A stretch of 42,821 bases of DNA from Pseudomonas sp. GM49 (lineage in GTDB: Bacteria; Pseudomonadota; Gammaproteobacteria; Pseudomonadales; Pseudomonadaceae). This document shows positions 16,591 to 27,935 of the stretch, one piece after another. The DNA lies in the NCBI RefSeq assembly GCF_000282355.1, contig NZ_AKJL01000008.1:1-42821 (forward strand). Direction: 5' to 3'. Every line of letters begins with the position of its first letter. Positions within the stretch are counted from its first letter, which is position 1. Below the pieces are notes generated by a model. It had not been told where the DNA came from and did no database searches. It was given only the letters and a program-made list of their open reading frames with translations. A program made the translations under genes and the position numbers.

Positions 16591-18513
16591 ATGCCAACTA
16601 TTACTCTTCCCGACGGCAGTCAACGTTCATTCGATCACCCGGTTTCCGTAGCCGAGGTCGCCGCATCCATCGGTGCTGGCCTGGCCAAGGCCACCGTTGC
16701 CGGCAAGGTCGATGGCAAGCTGGTCGACGCCAGCGATATCATCGACAGCGACGCGTCGCTGCAAATCATCACGCCAAAGGATGAAGAGGGGCTGGAGATC
16801 ATTCGCCACTCTTGCGCCCACCTGGTTGGCCACGCGGTCAAGCAGCTGTATCCGACTGCCAGGATGGTCATCGGTCCGGTCATCGACGAAGGTTTCTATT
16901 ACGACATCGCCTTCGAGCGTCCTTTCACCCCGGACGACCTGGCGGCCATCGAACAGCGCATGCAGCAGCTGATCGAGAAAGATTACGACGTGATCAAGAA
17001 AGTCACTCCGCGCGCCGAAGTGATCGAAGTGTTCAAGGCCCGTGGCGAAGACTACAAGTTGCGCCTGGTCGAAGACATGCCGAACGAGCAGGCCATGGGC
17101 CTGTACTATCACGAAGAATACGTCGACATGTGCCGCGGTCCGCACGTGCCGAACACCCGCTTCCTGAAATCCTTCAAGCTGACCAAGCTGTCCGGCGCCT
17201 ACTGGCGCGGCGATGCCAAGAACGAGCAACTGCAGCGCGTCTACGGCACCGCATGGGCGGACAAGAAGCAACTGTCGGCTTACATCCAGCGCATTGAAGA
17301 AGCCGAAAAACGCGACCACCGCAAGATCGGCAAGCGCCTGGGCCTGTTCCACACCCAGGAAGAGTCGCCGGGCATGGTGTTCTGGCACCCGAACGGCTGG
17401 ACTTTGTACCAGGTGCTCGAGCAGTACATGCGCAAGGTTCAGCTCGACAACGGCTACCTCGAAATCAAGACGCCGCAAGTCGTTGACCGCAGCCTGTGGG
17501 AGAAATCCGGGCACTGGGCCAACTACGCCGACAACATGTTCACCACGCAGTCGGAAAACCGCGACTACGCAATCAAGCCAATGAACTGCCCTTGCCACGT
17601 GCAGGTGTTCAACCAGGGCCTGAAAAGCTACCGCGAGCTGCCGATGCGCCTGGCCGAGTTCGGTGCATGCCACCGTAACGAGCCATCGGGTGCCTTGCAC
17701 GGCATCATGCGCGTGCGCGCATTCACCCAGGACGACGCCCACATCTTCTGCACCGAAGAGCAGATGCAGGCCGAGTCCGCTGCGTTTATCAAGCTGACCA
17801 TGGACGTCTACGCCGATTTCGGCTTTAAAGATGTCGAAATGAAGCTGTCCACTCGTCCGGAAAAACGCGTCGGTTCCGACGAGCTTTGGGATCGCGCCGA
17901 AGCTGCACTGGCCGCAGCCCTTGATAGCGCGGGCCTGCCGTACGATCTGCAGCCGGGCGAGGGTGCTTTCTACGGTCCGAAGATCGAGTTCTCGCTGAAA
18001 GATTGCCTCGGTCGCGTCTGGCAATGTGGTACCCTGCAGCTCGATTTTAACCTGCCTGTGCGTCTGGGAGCCGAATACGTCTCTGAAGACAACAGCCGCA
18101 AGCACCCGGTGATGTTGCACCGGGCGATCCTGGGGTCCTTCGAGCGGTTCGTCGGAATCCTGATCGAGCACTACGAAGGTGCGTTCCCTGCGTGGCTGGC
18201 TCCGACCCAGGCAGTGGTGATGAATATCACTGATAAACAGGCTGATTTTGCCGCCGAAGTGGAAAAAACTCTCAACGAAAGCGGGTTTCGTGCCAAGTCT
18301 GACTTGAGAAATGAAAAGATCGGCTTTAAAATCCGCGAGCATACTTTGCTCAAGGTTCCTTATCTCTTGGTTATCGGAGATCGGGAAGTCGAGATGCAGA
18401 CTGTCGCTGTGCGTACTCGTGAAGGTGCTGACCTGGGCTCGATGCCCGTCGCCCAGTTCGCTGAGTTCCTCGCCCAAGCGGTTTCCCGGCGTGGTCGCCA
18501 AGATTCGGAGTAA
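16591..18513 (+). CDS. thrS: Threonyl-tRNA synthetase
   Basis: A 640-residue class II synthetase that charges tRNA-Thr. The TGS domain is 1-61; the editing domain has HSCAHLVGH (73-81, His73 and His77), which hydrolyses Ser-tRNA-Thr; the catalytic core has the zinc Cys in MNCPCHV and motif 2 [13 protein letters not shown]; the C-terminal part binds the anticodon. ATG 16591 follows a very strong AGGAGAGGAGG; an in-frame GTG at 16558 lies inside the tRNA-like hairpin and is rejected. It is first in the translation cluster. The stop codon TAA overlaps the AUU start of infC by one base. The leader hairpin at 16551 suggests autogenous control. Confidence 0.98.
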   Translation: MPTITLPDGSQRSFDHPVSVAEVAASIGAGLAKATVAGKVDGKLVDASDIIDSDASLQIITPKDEEGLEIIRHSCAHLVGHAVKQLYPTARMVIGPVIDEGFYYDIAFERPFTPDDLAAIEQRMQQLIEKDYDVIKKVTPRAEVIEVFKARGEDYKLRLVEDMPNEQAMGLYYHEEYVDMCRGPHVPNTRFLKSFKLTKLSGAYWRGDAKNEQLQRVYGTAWADKKQLSAYIQRIEEAEKRDHRKIGKRLGLFHTQEESPGMVFWHPNGWTLYQVLEQYMRKVQLDNGYLEIKTPQVVDRSLWEKSGHWANYADNMFTTQSENRDYAIKPMNCPCHVQVFNQGLKSYRELPMRLAEFGACHRNEPSGALHGIMRVRAFTQDDAHIFCTEEQMQAESAAFIKLTMDVYADFGFKDVEMKLSTRPEKRVGSDELWDRAEAALAAALDSAGLPYDLQPGEGAFYGPKIEFSLKDCLGRVWQCGTLQLDFNLPVRLGAEYVSEDNSRKHPVMLHRAILGSFERFVGILIEHYEGAFPAWLAPTQAVVMNITDKQADFAAEVEKTLNESGFRAKSDLRNEKIGFKIREHTLLKVPYLLVIGDREVEMQTVAVRTREGADLGSMPVAQFAEFLAQAVSRRGRQDSE

Positions 18514-19064
18514 TTATTATTAAGCGTGAAATGAGACAAGATAAACGAACTGCACCGAAAGCCCCGATCAACGAGAATATCTCGGCACGCGAGGTTCGGT
18601 TAATTGGGGCTGAAGGTGAACAGCTCGGGATTGTGTCAATCGAAGACGCGCTTCTTAAGGCTGAAGAGGCCAAGCTGGATCTGGTGGAGATTTCCGCCGA
18701 TGCAGTACCACCTGTTTGCAAACTGATGGACTACGGCAAATCGATCTTCGAAAAGAAGAAGCAGATTGCTGCGGCCAAGAAAAACCAGAAGCAGATTCAG
18801 GTTAAAGAAATCAAGTTTCGTCCAGGGACGGAGGAAGGGGATTACCAGGTAAAACTGCGCAACCTGGTACGTTTCCTGAGTGACGGGGACAGGGCCAAGG
18901 TATCCTTGCGATTCCGCGGCCGTGAGATGGCCCACCAGGAGCTGGGGATGGAACTCCTCAAGCGAGTTGAAGGTGACTTGCTCGAGTACGGTTCGGTCGA
19001 ACAGCATCCTAAGATGGAAGGACGCCAGCTGATCATGGTCATCGCCCCGAAAAAGAAGAAGTAA
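18513..19064 (+). CDS. infC: Translation initiation factor IF-3 (AUU start)
   Basis: A 183-residue factor that binds the 30S subunit and checks start codons. Conserved parts are [54 protein letters not shown] and the KKKK tail. An ATG at 18531 would cut off the conserved IKRE N-terminus. The frame upstream has three ATT codons (18513, 18516, 18519) and no other start. AUU is the known IF-3 start, used because IF-3 discriminates against it, giving autoregulation. I choose 18513, which gives 183 residues, the size I recall for P. aeruginosa; GGAG at 18507-18510 is very close to it, so 18516 is also possible. Confidence 0.95.
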   Translation: MIIKREMRQDKRTAPKAPINENISAREVRLIGAEGEQLGIVSIEDALLKAEEAKLDLVEISADAVPPVCKLMDYGKSIFEKKKQIAAAKKNQKQIQVKEIKFRPGTEEGDYQVKLRNLVRFLSDGDRAKVSLRFRGREMAHQELGMELLKRVEGDLLEYGSVEQHPKMEGRQLIMVIAPKKKK

Positions 19065-19124
19065 TCAACAGGGCACGGCAGGCCTTCTGATTATGTTTAT
19101 CAACTGAATGCGGAGTATCCGAAC

Positions 19125-19319
19125 ATGCCAAAAATGAAGACCAAAAGTGGTGCTGCTAAGCGGTTTCTGAAAACTGCTAACGGTATCAAGCACAAGCACG
19201 CTTTCAAGAGCCACATCCTGACCAAAATGTCGACCAAGCGTAAGCGTCAACTGCGCGGTAGCAGCTTGCTGCATCCGTCTGACGTGGCAAAAGTCGAGCG
19301 CATGCTGCGCCTTCGTTAA
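19125..19319 (+). CDS. rpmI: 50S ribosomal protein L35
   Basis: A 64-residue, very basic protein of the large subunit. [14 protein letters not shown] and [16 protein letters not shown] are the family signature. GGAG lies about 10 bases before the ATG. It is in the classic infC-rpmI-rplT order, where L20 represses rpmI and rplT translation in enterobacteria. Confidence 0.97.
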   Translation: MPKMKTKSGAAKRFLKTANGIKHKHAFKSHILTKMSTKRKRQLRGSSLLHPSDVAKVERMLRLR

Positions 19320-19347
19320 TTTTAGTCAAGAATAGAGGAAGTAACTC

Positions 19348-19704
19348 ATGGCTCGTGTAAAGCGTGGCGTCATTGCCCGTAAGCGTCACAAAAAAATTCT
19401 GAAACTTGCTAAAGGCTACTACGGCGCACGCTCCCGCGTATTCCGTGTTGCCAAGCAAGCGGTAATCAAGGCAGGCCAATACGCCTACCGTGACCGTCGT
19501 CAGAAAAAACGTCAGTTCCGCGCTCTGTGGATCGCTCGTATCAACGCTGGTGCTCGTATCAACGGTCTGTCCTACAGCCGTTTCATCGCCGGCCTGAAAA
19601 AAGCGTCCATCGAGATCGACCGTAAGGTTCTGGCTGATCTGGCAGTGAACGAAAAAGCGGCGTTTGCTGCGATTGTCGAGAAAGCTAAAGCCACCTTGGC
19701 TTAA
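19348..19704 (+). CDS. rplT: 50S ribosomal protein L20
   Basis: A 118-residue basic protein that binds 23S rRNA early in assembly. The long basic N-terminal extension ([20 protein letters not shown]) and the globular C-terminus ([20 protein letters not shown]) are typical. GAGGAAG precedes the start. It is followed by a hairpin before pheS. Confidence 0.97.
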   Translation: MARVKRGVIARKRHKKILKLAKGYYGARSRVFRVAKQAVIKAGQYAYRDRRQKKRQFRALWIARINAGARINGLSYSRFIAGLKKASIEIDRKVLADLAVNEKAAFAAIVEKAKATLA

Positions 19705-19760
19705 GTACCCCCGACAGTCACCCGGCCTCGCATCTGTGGGGTCAGGTGTTAAACGTCATA

Positions 19761-20830
<1,070 letters not shown>

Positions 20831-20856
20831 TCGTAACGAATTCTTAGGAGAGCAGG

Positions 20857-23235
20857 ATGAAATTCAGTGAACAATGGCTGCGTGGCTGGGTTAGCCCGCA
20901 GGTAAGTCGCGACGAGCTGGTTGCTCGTCTGTCGATGGCCGGTCTTGAGGTCGATAGCGTTACGCCGGCCGCCGGTGTTTTCAGTGGCGTGGTGGTTGGC
21001 GAGGTGCTGAGCACCGAGCAGCACCCGGACGCCGACAAGCTGCGCGTGTGCCAGGTCAGCAACGGTTCGGAAACCTTCCAGGTTGTTTGCGGTGCGCCAA
21101 ACGTGCGCCCGGGCCTGAAGATTCCTTTCGCCATGATCGGCGCCGAGCTGCCGGGTGACTTCAAGATCAAGAAGGCCAAACTGCGTGGCGTTGAGTCCAA
21201 CGGCATGCTGTGCTCGCAATCCGAATTGCAGATCGGTGAAGGTAATGACGGTCTGATGGAGCTGCCGGCCGATGCGCCAGTGGGCGAAGATTTCCGCGTT
21301 TATCTGGATCTGGAAGACGCCAGCATCGAGGTCGACCTGACCCCGAACCGTGGTGACTGCCTGTCCCTGGCCGGTCTGGCTCGTGAAGTCGGCGCGCTGT
21401 ATGCCGCTCCGGTCACCCGTCCGGTAGTGGCTTCGGTTCCTGCCGCCCACGACGAAGTGCGTTCGGTAGAAGTACTGGCGCCGGCCGCGTGCCCACGTTA
21501 TCTGGGTCGTGTGATTCGTAACGTCGACCTGTCCAGGCCTACTCCGCTGTGGATGGTGGAGCGTCTGCGTCGTGCAGAAGTGCGCAGCATCGACGCTGCC
21601 GTCGACATCACCAACTACGTGATGCTGGAGCTGGGTCAGCCGTTGCACGCCTTCGATCTCGCCGAAATCAACGGCGGCATCCGTGTGCGCATGGCCGAAG
21701 ACGGCGAGAAGCTGGTGCTGCTCGACGGTCAGGAAGTCAGCCTGCGTAGCGATACGCTGGTGATTGCCGACCATTCCCGCGCGCTGGCAATTGCCGGTGT
21801 CATGGGTGGCGAGCACAGCGGTGTTTCCGCGACCACACGTGATGTGTTCCTTGAAAGCGCCTTCTTCGACCAGATCGCCGTAGCGGGCAAGGCCCGTTCC
21901 TATGGCCTGCACACCGATGCATCCCATCGCTATGAACGTGGTGTGGATTGGCAGCTGGCCCGTGAAGCCATGGAGCGCGCGACTGGCTTGCTGCTGGAAA
22001 TCACCGGTGGTGAAGCGGGTCCGATCATCGAGACCGTCAGCGAACAGCACCTGCCGAAAATTGCTCCGATCACCCTGCGTGCCCAGCGCATTACCCAGAT
22101 GCTGGGTATGGAAATGGATTCGGCTGAAGTGGAGCGCCTGCTCAATGCCTTGGGCCTGACCATTACTGCCGACGGGGCAGGGCAGTGGCGTGTAGAAGTG
22201 CCAAGCCATCGCTTCGATATCAGCCTGGAAGTCGACCTGATCGAAGAGCTTGCTCGCCTGTACGGCTACAACCGTTTGCCGGTTCGTTATCCGCAAGCGC
22301 GTCTGGCGCCGCAAGCCAAGGCAGAAGCCCGTAGCGATCTGCCTGAGCTGCGCCGCCTGCTGGTTGCCCGTGGATATCAGGAAGCAATTACCTACAGCTT
22401 CATCGATCCGAAACAGTTCGAACTGTTTAATCCGGGTGCAGAGCCGTTGCTGCTCGCCAATCCGATCTCCAATGACATGGCCGCCATGCGTTCGTCCTTG
22501 TGGCCGGGTCTGGTCAAGGCGCTTCAGCACAACCTGAACCGTCAGCAAGATCGCGTGCGCCTGTTCGAAAGCGGCCTGCGTTTCGTTGGCCAGCTTGAGG
22601 GGTTGAAGCAAGAGCCGATGTTGGCGGGTGTCGTTTGCGGTAGTCGTTTGCCGGAAGGCTGGGCGCAGGGTCGCGATACCGTCGACTTCTTCGACGTCAA
22701 AGCCGACGTCGAAGCGGTGCTGGGTTTTGCCGGTGCCCTGGATGCGTTCACTTTCGTGCCGGGCAAGCACCCAGCGTTGCACCCGGGTCAAACTGCGCGC
22801 ATCGAGCGTGACGGTCGTCTGGTCGGTTTCATCGGCGCTATCCATCCTGAATTGTCGAAAACCCTCGGTCTCGACCGTCCGGTCTTCGTCTTCGAACTGG
22901 TTCTGGCGGAAGTCGCGTCGGGCAAAATGCCAAAATTCCACGAGTTATCGCGCTTTCCTGAAGTGCGTCGTGACCTTGCACTGATTGCACACAAAGACGT
23001 TGCAGCCACGGCTGTACTGGATGTAATCCGTGAAAATGCAGGCGAATGGCTGACAGACCTCAGGCTATTTGACGTGTATCAGGGTAAAGGCATTGATCCT
23101 GATAGAAAAAGCCTCGCAGTCGGCTTGACCTGGCAGCATCCATCGCGCACTCTTAATGACGATGAGGTGAATACCGCAACGCAAAACATCCTCACCTCGC
23201 TCGAACAAAGGTTGAACGCCACGTTAAGGAAGTGA
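20857..23235 (+). CDS. pheT: Phenylalanyl-tRNA synthetase beta subunit
   Basis: A 792-residue partner of PheS. In order: the N-terminal tRNA-binding EMAP-like domain (about 39-148, QHPDADKLRVCQV), the B3/B4 editing domain that removes mischarged Tyr, the B5 domain, the catalytic-like core and the C-terminal FDX-ACB anticodon-binding domain (FHELSRFPEVRRDLAL onwards, about 697-790). The length is standard. AGGAG precedes the start. The ihfA start follows 3 bases after the stop. Confidence 0.97.
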   Translation: MKFSEQWLRGWVSPQVSRDELVARLSMAGLEVDSVTPAAGVFSGVVVGEVLSTEQHPDADKLRVCQVSNGSETFQVVCGAPNVRPGLKIPFAMIGAELPGDFKIKKAKLRGVESNGMLCSQSELQIGEGNDGLMELPADAPVGEDFRVYLDLEDASIEVDLTPNRGDCLSLAGLAREVGALYAAPVTRPVVASVPAAHDEVRSVEVLAPAACPRYLGRVIRNVDLSRPTPLWMVERLRRAEVRSIDAAVDITNYVMLELGQPLHAFDLAEINGGIRVRMAEDGEKLVLLDGQEVSLRSDTLVIADHSRALAIAGVMGGEHSGVSATTRDVFLESAFFDQIAVAGKARSYGLHTDASHRYERGVDWQLAREAMERATGLLLEITGGEAGPIIETVSEQHLPKIAPITLRAQRITQMLGMEMDSAEVERLLNALGLTITADGAGQWRVEVPSHRFDISLEVDLIEELARLYGYNRLPVRYPQARLAPQAKAEARSDLPELRRLLVARGYQEAITYSFIDPKQFELFNPGAEPLLLANPISNDMAAMRSSLWPGLVKALQHNLNRQQDRVRLFESGLRFVGQLEGLKQEPMLAGVVCGSRLPEGWAQGRDTVDFFDVKADVEAVLGFAGALDAFTFVPGKHPALHPGQTARIERDGRLVGFIGAIHPELSKTLGLDRPVFVFELVLAEVASGKMPKFHELSRFPEVRRDLALIAHKDVAATAVLDVIRENAGEWLTDLRLFDVYQGKGIDPDRKSLAVGLTWQHPSRTLNDDEVNTATQNILTSLEQRLNATLRK

Positions 23236-23238
23236 CGT

Positions 23239-23541
23239 ATGGGGGCTCTGACGAAAGCTGAGATGGCGGAACGTCTGTATGAAGAGCTGGGCCTGAACAA
23301 ACGGGAGGCCAAGGAATTGGTCGAACTGTTTTTTGAAGAAATCAGGCACGCTCTTGAAGACAACGAACAAGTCAAATTGTCCGGTTTCGGCAATTTCGAC
23401 CTTCGGGACAAACGCCAGCGGCCTGGCCGCAATCCGAAAACGGGGGAAGAAATCCCGATCACGGCTCGCCGTGTGGTCACCTTTCGTCCAGGGCAGAAGT
23501 TGAAGGCCCGAGTTGAGGCTTATGCTGGAACCAAGTCATAA
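23239..23541 (+). CDS. ihfA: Integration host factor alpha subunit
   Basis: A 100-residue DNA-bending protein, partner of Ihf[41 protein letters not shown] and [20 protein letters not shown] are textbook IHF-alpha; the Pro of the RPGRNP hairpin intercalates into DNA. AAGGAAG precedes the start. Its tail overlaps the MerR gene by 20 bases. IHF is also a likely host factor for the island integrase. Confidence 0.97.
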   Translation: MGALTKAEMAERLYEELGLNKREAKELVELFFEEIRHALEDNEQVKLSGFGNFDLRDKRQRPGRNPKTGEEIPITARRVVTFRPGQKLKARVEAYAGTKS

Positions 23542-23878
23542 CGACGAGCTCCCCGTCATCCCGGGCAAACGCTACTTCACCATTGGTGAAGTCAGCGAGC
23601 TGTGTGCGGTAAAACCACACGTGCTGCGCTACTGGGAGCAGGAGTTTCCTCAACTCAACCCTGTCAAACGCCGCGGAAACCGCCGGTATTATCAGCGCCA
23701 AGACGTGCTGATGATCCGGCAGATCCGCGCACTTCTTTACGATCAGGGGTTCACCATCGGCGGAGCGCGCCTGCGCTTGTCCGGCGATGAAGCCAAAGAC
23801 GACACCACCCAATACAAGCAAATGATCCGCCAGATGATCGCCGAGCTCGAAGATGTTCTGGTGGTACTCAAGAAATAA
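23522..23878 (+). CDS. MerR-family transcriptional regulator
   Basis: A 118-residue DNA-binding protein. The winged helix [25 protein letters not shown] (split: helix-turn-helix about 20-45) is followed by a wing (RRGNRRYY) and a C-terminal dimer helix. It has no metal-binding Cys cluster, so the ligand is unknown. This short MerR protein is regularly found after ihfA in gammaproteobacteria. Start ATG 23522 lies inside the end of ihfA; the alternative TTG at 23513 is less likely. It is the last gene before tRNA-Pro. Confidence 0.93.
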   Translation: MLEPSHNDELPVIPGKRYFTIGEVSELCAVKPHVLRYWEQEFPQLNPVKRRGNRRYYQRQDVLMIRQIRALLYDQGFTIGGARLRLSGDEAKDDTTQYKQMIRQMIAELEDVLVVLKK

Positions 23879-23932
23879 ATTCCTGCTTTTAAATACTTCC
23901 AGTTTTCAAAAGCTTGCGATATATTCTTGATC

Positions 23933-23951
23933 GTTCCTCGAGATGAGGAAC
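23933..23951 (+). other. Hairpin in the 5' leader of tRNA-Pro
   Basis: GTTCCTC (23933-39), loop GAGAT, GAGGAAC (23945-51): a perfect 7-bp stem 17 bases before the mature tRNA. A TATATT at 23920-23925 just upstream could be the -10 of the tRNA promoter. The hairpin would be part of the precursor removed by RNase P. Confidence 0.5.
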
Positions 23952-23967
23952 AGGTTTCACGCCTAGT

Positions 23968-24044
23968 CGGGGCGTAGCGCAGTCCGGTAGCGCACTAGCA
24001 TGGGGTGCTAGGGGTCGAGTGTTCGAATCACTCCGTCCCGACCA
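23968..24044 (+). tRNA. tRNA-Pro (anticodon GGG), island insertion site
   Basis: A 77-base tRNA with encoded CCA. The acceptor CGGGGCG pairs with CGTCCCG; the anticodon stem CTAGC/GCTAG closes loop ATGGGGT, anticodon GGG at 24002-24004; the T-loop GTTCGAATC is normal. From 23998 onward the sequence is identical to the direct repeat at 42213-42262, so the 3' 47 bases of the tRNA now come from the island copy and the gene stays intact. Confidence 0.97.
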
Positions 24045-24047
24045 TAT
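23998..24047 (+). repeat. attL: 50-bp direct repeat (left end of island)
   Basis: Identical over 50 bases to 42213-42262, from the anticodon stem of tRNA-Pro to three bases past CCA. It is the duplicated core of a tRNA-targeting tyrosine integrase, where crossover usually takes place in the anticodon loop region. Confidence 0.95.
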
Positions 24048-24060
24048 TTTTCAATGACTT

Positions 24061-24089
24061 AGGTCTGTAGCGAAAGCGCAGGCCTTTTT
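24061..24089 (+). terminator. Intrinsic terminator at the left end of the island
   Basis: Stem AGGTCTG (24061-67) / CAGGCCT (24079-85) with one G-T pair, then TTTTT. It now ends the tRNA-Pro transcript and is carried by the island, replacing the chromosomal terminator that has moved to 42268. Confidence 0.75.
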
Positions 24090-24099
24090 CATTTATGAA

Positions 24100-24121
24100 T
24101 TTACCCCACCTTTTACCCCAC
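24100..24121 (+). repeat. Two TTTACCCCAC repeats inside attL (candidate integrase arm sites)
   Basis: Copies at 24100-24109 and 24112-24121, 12 bp apart, followed by TGAAAA. The same pair recurs near attR at 42060-42080, same orientation, followed by CGAAAA. Direct repeats flanking the core on both sides are how arm-type sites of lambda and P4-like integrases are laid out. Confidence 0.7.
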
Positions 24122-24537
24122 TGAAAAATTGCCCCGCCAGCAGAACGTACAGCGGGTGGGTGTCTAATTGATTCCTTGCTAGTTCAGCCAGCGAGACCGC
24201 CGACTTGCTGCGTAGGCAAAATATCTTGTATGGACAAAAATTCTACGAATTAATGCGAGAAAGTTTTCCGGAACGGTCTTTGAAGCGAAGGCTCCAGACT
24301 TTTGCCCCGCCCCCTCCCTAGGGCCTCTGTCAAGCAGCACCAGTGAATCGCCCCTAGTTTCGTAGGCGACCTTGATCGTCAGCTCGGGCTGCTCAGTATC
24401 GATCGTGACCGGCACAAATCGACCTGCCCCTTGCCTGTGCATAAATCCGCCAATAGCGGCCCCCACTCAGCGGCTGCTCCTGATCGACCCTCGGGTGTTA
24501 GACTTGCGCTTTTGCCCCTACTCCAAGGAGTTGTTGC

Positions 24538-26513
<1,976 letters not shown>

Positions 26514-26517
<4 letters not shown>

Positions 26518-27935
26518 CAAAATTGTCGGGGGCAAATTTGAACAACGGCGCAGCCGTTGGTCCGCAGAGCAAGGGCATGGAAAGCCCGAGTACGTTTCCG
26601 ACGTACCCTGCCTACAAAGATTCCGGGACTGAGTGGCTAGGGGAGGTGCCAGCGCACTGGTCCGTTACGCGTCTCGGTAGAGTCTCAGATATTGAGTCGG
26701 GGTATCCATTTCCAGCAGAACAGTTTGTTGACGATGGAATACCTGTAACAAGGATGTCAGATCTGAAAGAAGGACGAGTCAGCTTTGATTCAATAAAAAA
26801 AGTAGCTGAAAATAACGTTCCAATAAAAGCCATGGCCAAGGTTGACGACTTGCTAATTGGGCTTTCTGGCAGTATCTCGAATTTCGCACAGATTATAGCT
26901 ACTGATTTACCGTTGGCTGTAAATCAGCGAGTAGGAATCATCAGGTCGGGAAACCCAATCGCAGCCGCTGTCACCAAGTACTTTATCCTCTCTCAGTCGT
27001 TTATCTGTCAAATTGAGTCGGCAGTTCCAGAAACGACGATTTTGAATATATCAATGGAGCAAGTTCGCTCATGCGCACTTGCTTGGCCCCCTCGATTCGA
27101 GCTAACCCAAATCGCCCGTTTCCTCGACCACGAAACCGCCCGCATCGACGCGTTGATCGAAGAGCAGCAGCGCCTGATCGAACTGCTTAAGGAAAAGCGC
27201 CAGGCCGTGATCTCCCACGCCGTCACCAAAGGTCTCGACCCCACAGTGCAGATGAAAGATTCCGGCGTGGAGTGGCTAGGCGAGGTGCCGGAACACTGGG
27301 GTGTTCTTAGAATCGGAGCTGTTTACTCTGAAGCCGTAGAGAAAGGATTGGCTGAGCTCCCTGTTTTACGTGTTTCAATCCATTACGGCGTTTCTGATAG
27401 AGAACTCACGGAGGAGGAGTCCGATAGAAAAATTACTCGGATTGATGACCGTGAAAAATACAAGCGAGTTCGTCATGGCGATCTTGTATACAACATGATG
27501 AGAGCCTGGCAGGGTGGGTTCGGTGCTGTTTTGGTCGACGGTCTTGTCAGCCCCGCCTATGTTGTTGCTCGCCCAATATCAATGAATATATCCAGATATG
27601 TAGAGCAACTACTAAGAACTGGCTGCGCTATAGAAGAGATGCGTAAAAACTCATATGGCATTACGGATTTCCGATTGCGGCTTTATTGGGATCAGTTCAA
27701 AAATATTTATATTGCTGTCCCGCCAGAGCGGGAAAGACAGCAAATTATGCTACGCATTGATTCATTAATTAGTGAATCAGACGCTCTGAGAAATGAAGCA
27801 GATATTCTGATCAATATTCTCCAAGAACGCCGCTCCGCCCTAATCTCCGCCGCTGTCACCGGCAAAATTGACGTGCGCAGTTGGCAGCCTCCGGCAAACG
27901 CGCCATCCCCTGAATTCGCACTAGAGGCCCTGTAA
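26514..27935 (+). CDS. hsdS: Type I restriction-modification specificity subunit
   Basis: A 473-residue subunit that reads the bipartite target. It has two halves, each opening with the same repeat: [15 protein letters not shown] (35-49) and [15 protein letters not shown] (248-262). Target domain 1 (about 50-190) is followed by the central conserved coiled coil [20 protein letters not shown]; target domain 2 (about 263-400) is followed by the distal coiled coil. The DNA of both target domains (26690-27100 and 27300-27800) is clearly richer in A+T than the conserved parts, a sign of domain swapping. ATG overlaps the hsdM stop by 4 bases. The recognition sequence cannot be read from the protein. 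Confidence 0.95.

Larger units (their letters stand above)
24048..24537. other. Island left end without a confident gene
   Basis: Contains the terminator at 24061, the paired TTTACCCCAC repeats at 24100-24121 and about 400 further bases that include the hsdM promoter region. A minus-strand frame at 24179-24466 starting with GTG has an AGGAG upstream, but I cannot support it as a gene. Confidence 0.5.

Noticed and set aside
16627..18501. A 624-codon open frame on the minus strand
   Set aside because: It is the exact antisense of thrS, caused by GC-rich codon use; thrS has all family motifs and a strong ribosome site.
24179..24466. A 95-codon minus-strand frame upstream of hsdM
   Set aside because: GTG start with a distant AGGAG, but the sequence has no recognisable motif and lies in the integration-end region; not enough to call.
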